DNA from: Sulfobacillus benefaciens
GTDB taxonomy: Bacteria; Bacillota; Sulfobacillia; Sulfobacillales; Sulfobacillaceae
DNA length: 64,000 nucleotides
Assembly: GCA_003023725.1 (NCBI GenBank)
Contig: PXYT01000007.1
Location: 33,624-97,623 of the forward strand
Reading direction: 5' to 3'
A model generated the notes under the pieces. It worked only from the letters and a program-made list of their open reading frames with translations, ran no database searches and had not been told where the DNA came from. Position numbers and translations under genes: made by a program. Below, piece by piece: positions 9,801-18,071 of the stretch; within the stretch, counting starts at the first letter, position 1, and each line of letters opens with the position of its first letter.

Positions 9801-9993
9801 TGTCACTTCGGGAATTAGCCTTGAAACGTCTTCGGGAGTGCCGATCTCTTCCGTGACGATTTCCTCTGGTCAGTCGACGGCCTCGTTTGACGTAGTCACT
9901 CACTCAAGTGCCTTCACCAGTGGCTCAGTCACGGCTACTACGACGATATCCGGCAATACCTATTCGGGTACAGTGACCGGACTCAGTGATTAA
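6853..9993 (+). CDS. Very large Ser/Thr-rich exported surface protein
   Basis: About 1,046 residues. A signal peptide (MMTTKFGKKASS, hydrophobic core, cleavage near AFAAS) is followed by two YQFW repeats (about 71-74 and 173-176), with NGQW and SGTW turns matching those of the gene at 2424. A long Ser/Thr/Ala/Val/Gly-rich beta region follows, containing Big-type Ig-like units (TVTDANGNAVSDYSG, QVTDAYGNPVLDSNVPI, TLVDAGGNPI). Cys appears absent. It ends in a typical beta strand with no anchor motif. Start is TTG 6853 or ATG 6856 after GAGGAGGT. Low complexity and size suggest a major surface or S-layer-like protein; this is inference. A glycosyltransferase follows downstream. Confidence 0.85.
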   Translation: MMTTKFGKKASSLALGSSMLVLSMLPAASAFAASAPTVSLSEQGYSIAAQVTPGKSVSFTANSNGVTNPRYQFWVEKPNGQWVMAQNYSTSNTFKLNNVSSGDYLVTAYVLGAQQISTGDYSAATNVGSNGLQQVDGVFVNSSVSLTASSATVTAGSQVTVTATASNIYSPLYQFWYKTPSGTWHQSGNYSSSGTFSFKAATTGTYNIIAYAKSPLALNDPEGALYSKTVTEKSVNAVSSVSVSGTNDFAAGNSTTLTATATANGSIVTSPSAVSWTVTSSNGTASDVAFTHPGSLVTSFNVPSSDPGTYMVTASVDGVTSTAYKVVAYGQASAVSETASHSHVVADGKELDTITATVTDANGNAVSDYSGTATVAISGSAVALATGSSQASDVSGSTVTFSGGVATFVVQASSTPGISSTVTVSSLTAASGSSQSSSISYGSGVNIASVPQSATSIAVKPSSKTLSVNSNDQPDTVNVTVDDQAGYPMLGGTYALHAAISGGASFSGSATSETIYASGNPATTSLTVYGAQGVTGTYVLTVSGNSLTTGTADISAVITGVAKDLTASDTTPSFVEGSSTGTTVTLGATDSSGNTVTLPSSVSPEVTITNASGTAVTGLAVTPNTGSSTMSGTTYDLPSGTSSFTITDTSGKPDAGTYTVTVKDGQSTSPLASTSLTVTEKAASAHTFTLKPATNVLSPSHLSTALNMQVTDAYGNPVLDSNVPITLSATGTAGAASFNSGSYSSSPSITVDTNAAGSASVMFNAQDYTSTWTVTPSVGSSSSISAPSAVSLYVQNHPVASYSYKLKDTSSGTYSGNTTYAEAGNTVVITPSLAKAGLDANSNPVSSSVDGVDNVTVTISHASGLMGLPTTSTSSVSVTANSTTNTETLSGTLSNVSALLSGSTLKAGKAGEVTVSIKDNSTGASGSAGIDVVASTTPAALSISGLTNNETLTTGTAYPVNVTLVDAGGNPIITNASATVSLSVTSGISLETSSGVPISSVTISSGQSTASFDVVTHSSAFTSGSVTATTTISGNTYSGTVTGLSD

Positions 9994-10052
9994 TCTCTCG
10001 GGCGCTGATGGTAGCAGCCAGAGCAGTTATCTGTTACTATAGCCTGGGGTTA

Positions 10053-10084
10053 GGAGGAGGACGGTTTCTTCCGTCCTCCTCCTT
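10053..10084 (+). terminator. Rho-independent-type terminator after large exported-protein gene
   Basis: A perfect 13-bp stem, AGGAGGAGGACGG / CCGTCCTCCTCCT, with loop TTTCTT, 59 bases after the stop codon. The downstream T-tract is weak (TCAATAAG), so its strength is uncertain. Confidence 0.65.
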
Positions 10085-10178
10085 CAATAAGAGGAACCCG
10101 GATTCCCTCTGGACGGCGTATTAAGACATGAAGGCCGTCTGTGACGGAAATTTTTCTATGTTTAGAATAGGAAGGGGC

Positions 10179-11645
10179 ATGGATTGTATGGCACCTGCGG
10201 CAACGCCGGTTACGGCCGAAACGATGCAGGAAATTACCAATATGTTGCGTCAGGAACAATATCCTCGGGTCCAGGAAACAGTTGTCTCAATATTAGAAGA
10301 CAATCCTGCCATAGCCCAGTTGTGGGTGTTTTTGGCGGAAGCATTGGAGCATTTAAATAAAAAAGAAGAGGCCTGGGCTTGCTATGAAAGAGCCTGGATT
10401 TTGGATCCGGCGGCGGCTTGGGCACCCGGCACGAAAGAACGGTTGAAAGCCCATGTAAATGGACAGATCCCGAAATGGTTGAAATCGTTATTGGAGGTTC
10501 CTAAGGTTTCTCTCTCCGCAGCCATGATTGTGAAAAATGAAGCCCAGACCATTGCCGATGCCGTGAAGCAATTGCTCAAGGCCACTGATGAAGTGATTGT
10601 CGTCGACACGGGCAGTGAGGATGACACCATGGCTTTGGCCAAAGATGCCGGGGCCAAAGTGTATTCGTACACCTGGGAGGACGATTTTGGCCAAGCTCGC
10701 AATGAGGCACTGTCCCACGTCAGCGGCGACTGGGTGCTGTTTGTCGACGGCGATGAAGTGCTGGATGATGAGGATGTCTATGTTCCGCGCACGGTAGCAG
10801 GACTCTTTAACCAGCAGGATCCTCCTTTTATCTTCCGCATTGTGCAAGTCAATCATATGGGCGGCACAATTGAACCCAACTATGATATGTCTCGTCTTTT
10901 TCCCACCCGTTTTGGACTGAGGTGGTGGGGCCGCATTCACGAACAGATTGGTCCGCCTGAAGGCGGAGTATTTGCTCAGGTCTATAACCGTCCTGTCGTT
11001 CGTATCCGTCTTCATCACACCGGATATGAACCCGAAGTCATGCTGCAAAAGAAGAAACTGGACCGCAATATTGAGCTATTGCGCAAGACGGTAGAGGAAG
11101 ATCCCAGAGATGTGGCCTCCTGGGGTTTCTTAGGCCGGGAATATTACTTAGTCGGTAAACTGGAAGAAGCAGTGCGGGCCCTTTACCAAGCCGAAGGCTT
11201 GGCGGCAGGCAATCCCAATTACGGACGGGTACCCGAGGTGCGTTCTTACTTGACCGAGGCTTTGTTAAAGCTCGATCGTCTGGAAGAGGCACTGCAAGTG
11301 ACCAAGCGACTGGTCAAAGACATGCCTCAATTTCCCGGCGGCTGGTATCTTAAGGGCCGGGTGGAATTGACGATTGCCGTGAAAATGCTGGAGGAAGCCA
11401 AAGTCTCCTTCGCCCAATCAAGAGACCAGGCGCCATCTTACCGCGGCATAGTTTCTTATGACAGTGCCATACCTGGTTTTCGTTCAGTGGTAGGATTGGC
11501 GGACGTCGCTAAATTGCAAGGCCGGTTGAATGATGCTGTCACCTTATACAAAATGGCCTTAGAGGCCAATCCTGAGGCCAAAGAAGTCGAAGCCCAGCTC
11601 AACTATCTTAAAGAGCAGTCCAGACAAATTCTTCAGCGTTCTTAA
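10179..11645 (+). CDS. TPR-containing family 2 glycosyltransferase
   Basis: About 488 residues. Residues 1-95 form TPR-like helices (AEALEHLNKKEEAWACYERAW). A GT-A glycosyltransferase domain begins near 111 with SLSAAMIVKNEA, then VIVVDTGSEDDT (140-150), the FGQARNEAL helix and the DGDE metal/nucleotide-sugar site (190-193). Further TPR-like repeats follow from about 310. This is the layout of SunS/GT2-TPR enzymes that sugar-modify proteins or wall polymers in the cytoplasm. I place the start at ATG 10179 after TAGGAAGGGG; ATG 10188 is an alternative. Acceptor and donor are unknown. Position just after two Ser/Thr-rich surface proteins makes surface-protein glycosylation an attractive inference. 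Confidence 0.85.
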   Translation: MDCMAPAATPVTAETMQEITNMLRQEQYPRVQETVVSILEDNPAIAQLWVFLAEALEHLNKKEEAWACYERAWILDPAAAWAPGTKERLKAHVNGQIPKWLKSLLEVPKVSLSAAMIVKNEAQTIADAVKQLLKATDEVIVVDTGSEDDTMALAKDAGAKVYSYTWEDDFGQARNEALSHVSGDWVLFVDGDEVLDDEDVYVPRTVAGLFNQQDPPFIFRIVQVNHMGGTIEPNYDMSRLFPTRFGLRWWGRIHEQIGPPEGGVFAQVYNRPVVRIRLHHTGYEPEVMLQKKKLDRNIELLRKTVEEDPRDVASWGFLGREYYLVGKLEEAVRALYQAEGLAAGNPNYGRVPEVRSYLTEALLKLDRLEEALQVTKRLVKDMPQFPGGWYLKGRVELTIAVKMLEEAKVSFAQSRDQAPSYRGIVSYDSAIPGFRSVVGLADVAKLQGRLNDAVTLYKMALEANPEAKEVEAQLNYLKEQSRQILQRS

Positions 11646-11711
11646 ACACCACGAAATGAGTGCCACTGACTTCCATAGGGTGCTAAACTTGCTTATTCAT
11701 TGAGCATCATA

Positions 11712-11746
11712 GGCACAAGGCGGGACAAAATGTTCCGCCTTGTGCC
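11712..11746 (+). terminator. Terminator-like hairpin after glycosyltransferase
   Basis: GGCACAAGGCGG / CCGCCTTGTGCC, a 12-bp perfect stem that can extend by four pairs (GACA/TGTT) to leave a 3-base loop, 66 bases after the stop. No strong T-run follows. Confidence 0.6.
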
Positions 11747-12254
11747 GTAAGAATCCTGCCCACGCCTTCTATTTGAGCGTCTTATACCGCATGCAGTTGC
11801 AGATTTTGTGTTGCCCTCAACCGGGAAGAACGAGTCAACCACCTACACCCATCGCCTGCAGGAACCGAGAATGCACGATCTGATCCCACGAGAAGTGGGC
11901 AACACTTTTACAGCCAAGTCTTCGGTTTTTGAGAAATGAGAAGGAGAATAGCGTGGCTGTTAACATATTTGGAGCGTAAGTCCAGCGCCTAGTGCTGCTC
12001 AATGTGCCCCATCGCTACACTGCGCTGAATCGCCAAAGTAGAAATATCACGACCAACAACCGTCGAGACGCCTCGGTTTCTACAGATTTGGAAGAGAGCG
12101 TGTAATCCGAACACAGGACGTTCTTCTCATTGGCGGCAAGCTCCGGCTTGTCTTAGGAGTGTGGGGATCGGTATCTGTATGCGTCGGCGATACTATCACG
12201 ATGATGACCGAGAATTCTGTGAGCATTATATTCGTCTAAATTATTGCAATAGCA

Positions 12255-12284
12255 TTGACAATTAGTGCTCACACAAGATATAGT
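12255..12284 (+). promoter_or_regulatory. Sigma-A-type promoter of the sulfatase operon
   Basis: TTGACA at 12255-12260 and TATAGT at 12279-12284 with an 18-base spacer, about 58 bases before the GTG of the ROK regulator. The -35 is a perfect consensus match, and the operator at 12281-12304 overlaps the -10 and the expected start point near 12291. Confidence 0.7.
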
Positions 12285-12304
12285 TTGTTTGCTGGACGAA
12301 CTAA
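12281..12304. promoter_or_regulatory. XylR/ROK-type operator
   Basis: Inverted arms TAGTTTGTTTG and CGAACTAA around a short GC-containing centre. From memory this resembles the Bacillus XylR operator pattern (TTAGTTTGTTTG...CAAACTAA). It overlaps the -10 and start region of the promoter, as expected for repression by the ROK protein encoded just downstream. Binding is inferred. Confidence 0.6.
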
Positions 12305-12341
12305 TTGTTTTTGTGATGCGTAACCTATAAAGGAGTGTGCT

Positions 12342-13613
12342 GTGTTGGATGAACTTCAGTCCGGCAATCAACAAATGATACGCGATATCAACGTGAGCAA
12401 TGTGTTAAATGTACTTCGTGTGCAAGACGCAGTGTCCAGAGTCGAACTGTCACATGCCCTGGGGTTGGGGAAGTCGACCATCACGGTGATTATCAACGCT
12501 TTGATGAGTTGTGGTGCAGTGGAGGAGATGGGAGCACAGCAATCATCAATCGGGCGCAAGCCCCGATCATTACGGATGAATTCCAACTGGAAATACGTGA
12601 TAGCTGTGCGGCTAGATATTTCACAGGTGCATGTGGGGATTATCAATCTTAAAGGGCAAATTATATACGACAAAAAGATCGCGAAACCCTTACGCGGATA
12701 TTCCTGGGAGGATATCTTGAGAGAACTCGTGCCATTGGTCAGGACAATTTGCCTTGATGCAAAAATTGATTGGGAACACGACGTCTTAGGAGTGTCCTTA
12801 GCTTTACCGGGAGTCATTAATACATCAACAGTGTCCATATCGCGTTTAAGTAAATGGCCTGAATTTCCGATAGCCTCGTGGTTGTCTGAAACTTTGGGAA
12901 AAGCGGTTGCCGTAGAAAATGACGCCAACGCTCTTTGTTTAGGAGAACGTATGAAGTACACTCCCGCCAATCTCGATGACATGCTGGTTATGCTTGTCGA
13001 AGACGGCATTGGTGCCGGGATTATCGCCAACGGCATGATGGTCAAGGGGGGATCTCTTGGGGCCGGTCAAATCGGACATATGAAAGTTTCCGATGATGGA
13101 ATGCTCTGTTCTTGTGGTCAAACTGGATGTCTAGAAACTTTCGTGTCTAATTCTGCGGTGAAAACTAATTTCGTGGCCAGATTGTCTCCAGAGGCTGCGG
13201 AAGAAATAGCGGGGAAAATAGGAACACCGCTTGACCAAATAGACGCTCAGATTATTGCACGTTTAGCTATGCAAGGAGTGCCGGAGGCGCTCGGAGTGAT
13301 GGACGAGGTAGGATTCTACATGGGGCGAGCGATCACCACGGTGGTAAACATTTTGAATCCTGCAGGCATCGTCATCGGCGGACCACTCTTTGAGGAAGCG
13401 GAGCATTTGATGTTGGAACGTGTATGGAAAATGATCCGTGCTGAGACTGCGCCTGTGTTATGGAGCAACTTGCAACTTCGCGTTCTTCGTGACAAGACAA
13501 AGACAATGCTAATAGGAGTGGCTAGCCAAATTCTAGATAGGGCATTTCGTGTCCGTCACGATGGATCCCCAGACACGATGGAAGTGTCTTTAGTTAGTAT
13601 GGTGGGTTTTTAG
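12342..13613 (+). CDS. ROK-family sugar-responsive transcriptional repressor (XylR/NagC type)
   Basis: 423 residues. The N-terminal winged helix-turn-helix (SRVELSHALGLGKSTITVIINALMS, about residues 31-56) is followed by the ROK ATPase-like fold: VSLALPGVIN, AVENDANALCLGE, VEDGIGAGIIANG and the zinc signature GQIGHMKVSDDG...CSCGQTGCLE. GTG at 12342 is chosen because AAGGAG lies 6 bases upstream; TTG 12345 is also possible. It heads a collinear run of transporter, dehydrogenase-like and sulfatase genes and probably represses that operon, including itself, through the operator at 12281-12304. The inducer would be a sugar or sugar phosphate, here perhaps derived from a sulfated sugar. Confidence 0.9.
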   Translation: MLDELQSGNQQMIRDINVSNVLNVLRVQDAVSRVELSHALGLGKSTITVIINALMSCGAVEEMGAQQSSIGRKPRSLRMNSNWKYVIAVRLDISQVHVGIINLKGQIIYDKKIAKPLRGYSWEDILRELVPLVRTICLDAKIDWEHDVLGVSLALPGVINTSTVSISRLSKWPEFPIASWLSETLGKAVAVENDANALCLGERMKYTPANLDDMLVMLVEDGIGAGIIANGMMVKGGSLGAGQIGHMKVSDDGMLCSCGQTGCLETFVSNSAVKTNFVARLSPEAAEEIAGKIGTPLDQIDAQIIARLAMQGVPEALGVMDEVGFYMGRAITTVVNILNPAGIVIGGPLFEEAEHLMLERVWKMIRAETAPVLWSNLQLRVLRDKTKTMLIGVASQILDRAFRVRHDGSPDTMEVSLVSMVGF

Positions 13614-13664
13614 ACGTTTCTTGATATGAAATAAAACTCTCGCAACATGAAAGGCGGTAACGAC

Positions 13665-15008
13665 ATGGTTGCAAACTCGGCCAATGTCCCAGGTGAGTTC
13701 TCGAGTGCAAGACGCAGAGCCATCACCCTAATTGGTCTAGGGATTTTTATCGATGGGTATGATTTGTTAGTGATTGGTACGGCCAATTTGTTTCTTAAGT
13801 CTGCTCTCCATCTATCTGCGTCGCAAGTTGGACTAGTTGGATCGGCTGGCGTATTCGGTGCTTTGGTTGGCATGTTGCTCTTTGGGAATTTAACTGATCG
13901 CTTTGGGCGCAAGACAATCTTTGTCTTCAATCTCATGTTTTTCGTTGTCGCATCGATTCTCTCGGCATTCGTAACTAACTCATGGGAACTTATAGTAATG
14001 CGTTTGGTTGTGGGTCTGGGAATTGGTGCCGATATTCCGACAGCGATGGCATTTCTTGCGGAGGTGTCGTCAAAACAACGGCGCGGGGCAATTTTAGGAT
14101 CGTTAACGCAAGGTCTATGGACTGGCGGGGCGATCGTCTCCGTGGCGGTTGCTCTAGTAGTGAGCCACTTCGCGGGGCCATCTACTTGGCGATGGCTGTT
14201 GGGACTTGGGGCGGTGCCCGCTCTGGTTATTCTCATCCTTCGCCAGAAACTGCCGGAATCACCGCGGTGGCTTATGAATCGAGGGAAAGTGCAAGAAGCT
14301 GAAATTGCGTGTCAGCGTTTGGGGATCACCTATGATGAATTTAAAGAAATGGAACGCGTTCGGAATTCGAAAGAGAAAATTTCGGGCACCGGCTGGGGGA
14401 AAAAAATCTCTCTTGTTGCATTGGTTTTTTGGCTAAATGCCTTAGCGGGAGCAGTGTCGACGATATCCTCCCCTTATATTTTCAAATACGTCAGCCATGC
14501 GACACTCACCGGGTCTATGCTCTTTACGCTAATGCTGTGGGCGGCGAATTTTCTGGGTGTTGTGGCCGGATCCTTCATAATCGACAAAATCAGTCATAAA
14601 AGCTTGGCATTGATCTCGCAGATTCCCACAATAGCATTTGCTCTCATTATGGCGCTTACTGTAAAGGACGCTGTGATATTTATACCGGCATTCTTTCTTT
14701 TTGGCTTTTTCGATTGGGGTGGGGCATCAGCTTTGCAGTGGGCCTGGGGATCGGAGATATTCCCAACGCAGTTTCGCGGCTTTAGTCAAGGGATTATCAA
14801 TGGTGCGGGACGGTTTGCTGTAATAATTACAACGTACTTAATCCCTGTAGCCATTGCCACTATTGGATTTTCTTGGGCGATGGTAATTATGGCGGTTCCG
14901 GTGGTTCTTTACTGTGTCATTGTGGCAAGCAATTCTCTATTTGAAACAAAGGGATTATCATTGGAGGATATCGAAATGCGGGAGAGTTCGACATTAGCTC
15001 CAAGGTAA
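13665..15008 (+). CDS. MFS sugar/organic-anion transporter
   Basis: About 447 residues with 12 predicted transmembrane segments. It carries the MFS loop motif GNLTDRFGRKT between helices 2 and 3, the sugar-porter-like motif LPESPRWLMNRG before the central loop, and an N-terminal GIFIDGYDLLVIG segment (Asp in helix 1) seen in sugar and aromatic-acid/H+ symporters. The ATG at 13665 is preceded by AAGGCGG at 7 bases, so it is preferred over the upstream ATG at 13647. Placed between the ROK repressor and the dehydrogenase/sulfatase genes, it is the only importer of this operon and presumably brings in the sulfated saccharide. The specificity is inferred, not readable. Confidence 0.88.
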   Translation: MVANSANVPGEFSSARRRAITLIGLGIFIDGYDLLVIGTANLFLKSALHLSASQVGLVGSAGVFGALVGMLLFGNLTDRFGRKTIFVFNLMFFVVASILSAFVTNSWELIVMRLVVGLGIGADIPTAMAFLAEVSSKQRRGAILGSLTQGLWTGGAIVSVAVALVVSHFAGPSTWRWLLGLGAVPALVILILRQKLPESPRWLMNRGKVQEAEIACQRLGITYDEFKEMERVRNSKEKISGTGWGKKISLVALVFWLNALAGAVSTISSPYIFKYVSHATLTGSMLFTLMLWAANFLGVVAGSFIIDKISHKSLALISQIPTIAFALIMALTVKDAVIFIPAFFLFGFFDWGGASALQWAWGSEIFPTQFRGFSQGIINGAGRFAVIITTYLIPVAIATIGFSWAMVIMAVPVVLYCVIVASNSLFETKGLSLEDIEMRESSTLAPR

Positions 15009-15048
15009 CTTGCTATAACGACTCCAACTTTTTACATGGGGCGACGCA

Positions 15049-15933
15049 ATGAACGTAATAGTTGTGGGCAGAAGCCAGTCTGCCGAACTTCGAGCAAATA
15101 TATATGGACTGATAAACGGTGTAAGGGCCCATGTCTTAGTTGTTTCGGACCAAAACGGGAGTATGTCCGACTTCGCACGGTTTGATCACGCGGTGGCGCG
15201 TAAGAACATGGATATGATTGATGTGGCAGTGGCCGGCAACCATTGCCACACATGGGTAGACAAAGCCCTTCAGGCTGGCATTCGAACCGTGTTATGTACC
15301 AACCCCTTTGGGTTGGGCGAGCGGCGCCTGGAGCAAATCGTCCATGACTGTGACAATAGGCGTGCCCATGTCTTATTTCGGAATATGATTGCACTGCCGT
15401 ATAGGGACTACCGGGATCGTTTCGGCGCTCAGCTGTTGACACCAGGAACCCTGCGCCTGTGGAGGAGGTGCGCTATAGACACGGATGATGGGAGCTTGCT
15501 AGATGCAAGGGAACGCCATTTGCTTCATCATGATGTGGGCTTTCTGACCTGGGCGATGGGAGCGGTAGAAAGGGTTTATGCACACCGAACCGGAACGCAT
15601 GATTTCCAAACCCATTTAACAGTGTCCTTACGATTTGCCAGCGGGATGATCGGACATTTATTGCTTTCTTTTTGTAGGGTTTCCTTGAATACGGTCGAAG
15701 TCGAGGTCTCTACCGCCACACGTACCATGACTGTTTCCGTTACTGAACCGGACACTGAGCAAGAATCCCAGGAACGGTTGATAATAGATTACCGGATTCT
15801 TATTGATCATCTGCGAACTTTCCCCCCGACGAATTTTGGAATAGCTGAACTACGGCGTCAGCTTTCCACATTGGACGCCATTGATCAATCACTGGAGACT
15901 AGATTACCTGTGTCTTTAAACGAGGAGCGTTAG
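15049..15933 (+). CDS. Degenerate Gfo/Idh/MocA-like protein, probably without dehydrogenase activity
   Basis: 294 residues. The order of elements follows Gfo/Idh/MocA oxidoreductases: a Rossmann-like start, MIDVAVAGNHCHTWVDKALQAGIRTVLC (matching the canonical region before EKP), and HHDVGFLTWAMGAVERVYAH (matching the substrate-domain His motif). Two key features are missing: the N-terminal GxGxxG is replaced by GRSQSA, and the catalytic EKP is replaced by TNP (residues 84-86). It is also about 50 residues shorter than its two neighbours. It is therefore a divergent paralogue, perhaps structural or regulatory, or a sugar-binding pseudo-enzyme. It is translated in the same operon, 40 bases after the transporter, and the next gene begins two bases after its stop. 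Confidence 0.65.
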   Translation: MNVIVVGRSQSAELRANIYGLINGVRAHVLVVSDQNGSMSDFARFDHAVARKNMDMIDVAVAGNHCHTWVDKALQAGIRTVLCTNPFGLGERRLEQIVHDCDNRRAHVLFRNMIALPYRDYRDRFGAQLLTPGTLRLWRRCAIDTDDGSLLDARERHLLHHDVGFLTWAMGAVERVYAHRTGTHDFQTHLTVSLRFASGMIGHLLLSFCRVSLNTVEVEVSTATRTMTVSVTEPDTEQESQERLIIDYRILIDHLRTFPPTNFGIAELRRQLSTLDAIDQSLETRLPVSLNEER

Positions 15934-15935
15934 GA

Positions 15936-16961
15936 ATGCGAGTGGGCTTCATTAGCTTTGCACATTTCCATGCGTGGACATACGGAGATCTCTTGGCGCG
16001 AATGTGTGACGTGACAATTGCCGCGATATCCGATGCGGATGTCCCGCGAGGCAGGAAAGCGGCCGATCGGTATCGATGTCCTTTTATCCCGGATTACCAT
16101 GCGATGCTCCAAGATGACACGATTGACTGCGTCATTATTTGTGCTGAGACGGTTCGCCATGCCGAAATTGTCGTGAGTGCAGCTCAGGCGGGGAAGGCTA
16201 TCCTCTGTGAGAAGCCAATGGCGCTGAACTTAGATGATGCTCATCGTATGATTGCGGCGTGTCAAGAGACTCGTGTATATTTCCAACTAGCCCTTCCCAA
16301 TCGTTACCTTGGGCCTATTCGAGATGTGAAGGACGCCGTGGACCGAGGGAATATCGGGAGAGTTCATGCCGTGCATTCGACGAATCGTGGCAAAAACCCT
16401 GGTGGTTGGTTCCTCGACCCGCATCAGTCCGGTGGTGGTGCCCTCATAGATCACACCATTCATGCGGTGGACATTTTACGTTGGGTTCTCAATGCGGAGA
16501 TCACTGAAGTATATGCCGAAATGGGACACATGGGCACTAGTGCAAGTGTCGAGGATATCGCCCTTTTGACGATGATGTTCGACAACGGGGTGATCGCGTC
16601 TCATGACCCTAGTTGTTCCTACATTCCATCGCGTCTAGAGTGGGGAGACTTAACGTTTGAATTTGTTGGAGATCGAGGCGGCCTTCGTGTCGATGGATTT
16701 TCGCAAGGAGTGGTCGTGTATGATAACAGGCATCCTCAAATCACGAGAGTGCCTGTGGGTCTTCCAAAAGAATATTTCATGCTGCGAGAATTTCTTGATC
16801 ACTGCCTTAGTGTCCATGGCGGTTCCGCTTACGGCATTGACGGACTTCGAGCACTAGAAGTAACCTTAGCTGCCTATCAATCGGCCGCGTTGCATCGGCC
16901 GATTTTCATTCGAGATGTTCGCATCTCAGCCAAAGAAGGTGACGCGGATGGAACACATTAG
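15936..16961 (+). CDS. Gfo/Idh/MocA-family NAD(P)-dependent oxidoreductase
   Basis: 341 residues. Rossmann domain, then LCEKPMALN with the catalytic Lys (about residue 94), and GGGALIDHTIHAVDILRW with the substrate-binding Asp/His pair in the second domain. The first loop reads ISFAHFHAW instead of a canonical GxGxxG, which is seen in some sugar dehydrogenases of this family. It likely oxidises or epimerises a sugar derivative in the cytoplasm after import. GAGGAGCG precedes the ATG. It overlaps the next gene by 14 bases, indicating translational coupling. Confidence 0.85.
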   Translation: MRVGFISFAHFHAWTYGDLLARMCDVTIAAISDADVPRGRKAADRYRCPFIPDYHAMLQDDTIDCVIICAETVRHAEIVVSAAQAGKAILCEKPMALNLDDAHRMIAACQETRVYFQLALPNRYLGPIRDVKDAVDRGNIGRVHAVHSTNRGKNPGGWFLDPHQSGGGALIDHTIHAVDILRWVLNAEITEVYAEMGHMGTSASVEDIALLTMMFDNGVIASHDPSCSYIPSRLEWGDLTFEFVGDRGGLRVDGFSQGVVVYDNRHPQITRVPVGLPKEYFMLREFLDHCLSVHGGSAYGIDGLRALEVTLAAYQSAALHRPIFIRDVRISAKEGDADGTH

Positions 16962-18027
16962 AGTTGGAATTGTCGGGTGTGGTCGTATTGCGTTTTCCAA
17001 ACATATGCCAAGTCTAGCTAAAATTCCTGAAGTCGAAATGTCGGCATTTTGCCATCCAGATCTTGCGGTAGCTCAACGGGCTGCGATGATGTTCGGGTCA
17101 CCTCAGGCCGTGGTCGTTACAGACTATCGAGATCTGGTGCGTGACCCACAGGTGGACGTTGTTCACGTGTGCACCCCAAATTCTTCTCACGCCGAAATTT
17201 CGGTTGCGGCACTATCCGCTGGCAAGGATGTGATGTGCGAGAAGCCGATGGCTCGCAATACCCGTGAAGCACAAGCTATGATGGATGCAGCTGAGAAGTC
17301 AGGAAAGAAGCTCACAATATCTTTCACTAATCGCTTTCGCAGAGATAGTCAATATTTATTTGATGCATGTCGTCGCGCTGAACTCGGGCATATTTATCAT
17401 GCTAAGGCACATGCCGTGCGTCGGCGTGGAGTTCCAACATGGGGGCATTTTTTAGAGGCAGAGGTTCAAGGCGGAGGAGCCTTGGTGGACATTGGCACCC
17501 ACGCTTTGGATTTGACATTGTGGTTAATGGACAACTATGAACCTCATGAGGTGACCGGGGTCACCTATAATCATCTTGGCCGCATGGGATCATTGGCTAA
17601 TCCGTTTGGGAATTGGAATGGGGATAATTTTGAGGTAGAAGATGCCGCTTTTGGGTTGATTGTTATGAAAAACGGTGCATCGATAGCCATCGATGCGAGT
17701 TGGGCACTCAATACACGGGTGCCAATGGAAGCTCAGTGCAGTCTATTTGGCACCCTGGCGGGGGCGGACATGCACGAGGGGATTCGAATTAATGGGGAAC
17801 ACCATGGTAAACTATTTGTAACCTCAGTAGATACGGATCCTAAAGGAGTGAATTTCAACGATGTCATAAGTTCACAGTCGCCGCATGACCTGGAAATGCG
17901 GCGCTGGATTGAGAGTATCATCCATGATACCTCTCCTTGCGTACTGCCTCAGCAAGCATATATCGTGACGGCAGTTGTTGAGGCCCTCTACCTGTCGGCG
18001 AGCAACGGCGCGCCGGTCTATTTGTAG
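16948..18027 (+). CDS. Gfo/Idh/MocA-family NAD(P)-dependent oxidoreductase
   Basis: About 359 residues. A canonical start, VGIVGCGRIAFSKHMP, binds the dinucleotide; CEKPMARNTREA holds the catalytic Lys; GGGALVDIGTHALDLTLWLM holds the catalytic His region. ATG 16948 is used because GAAGGTG precedes it and the protein then begins directly at the Rossmann strand; this start lies inside the end of the previous gene. It resembles scyllo-inositol, glucose or glucoside 3-dehydrogenases, but the substrate cannot be fixed. With its neighbour it could form a pair of sequential sugar dehydrogenases acting before or after sulfate removal. Confidence 0.88.
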   Translation: MEHIRVGIVGCGRIAFSKHMPSLAKIPEVEMSAFCHPDLAVAQRAAMMFGSPQAVVVTDYRDLVRDPQVDVVHVCTPNSSHAEISVAALSAGKDVMCEKPMARNTREAQAMMDAAEKSGKKLTISFTNRFRRDSQYLFDACRRAELGHIYHAKAHAVRRRGVPTWGHFLEAEVQGGGALVDIGTHALDLTLWLMDNYEPHEVTGVTYNHLGRMGSLANPFGNWNGDNFEVEDAAFGLIVMKNGASIAIDASWALNTRVPMEAQCSLFGTLAGADMHEGIRINGEHHGKLFVTSVDTDPKGVNFNDVISSQSPHDLEMRRWIESIIHDTSPCVLPQQAYIVTAVVEALYLSASNGAPVYL

Positions 18028-18071
18028 CCCCAATTCAACAACAGGGCAATTTCTCTAGAGGAGTGGTAGGA

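Larger units (their letters stand above)
11646..12341. other. Intergenic region before the sulfatase operon
   Basis: About 700 bases. The left end holds a terminator hairpin (11712-11746) and the right end a promoter and operator (12255-12304). The roughly 500 bases between contain no gene I can support; they may be a decayed remnant. Confidence 0.5.

Noticed and set aside
2424..9993. Tandem repeats in the giant genes as a possible CRISPR or DNA repeat array
   Set aside because: Repetition is at the protein level (Ig-like units) with diverged DNA; no regular repeat-spacer pattern.
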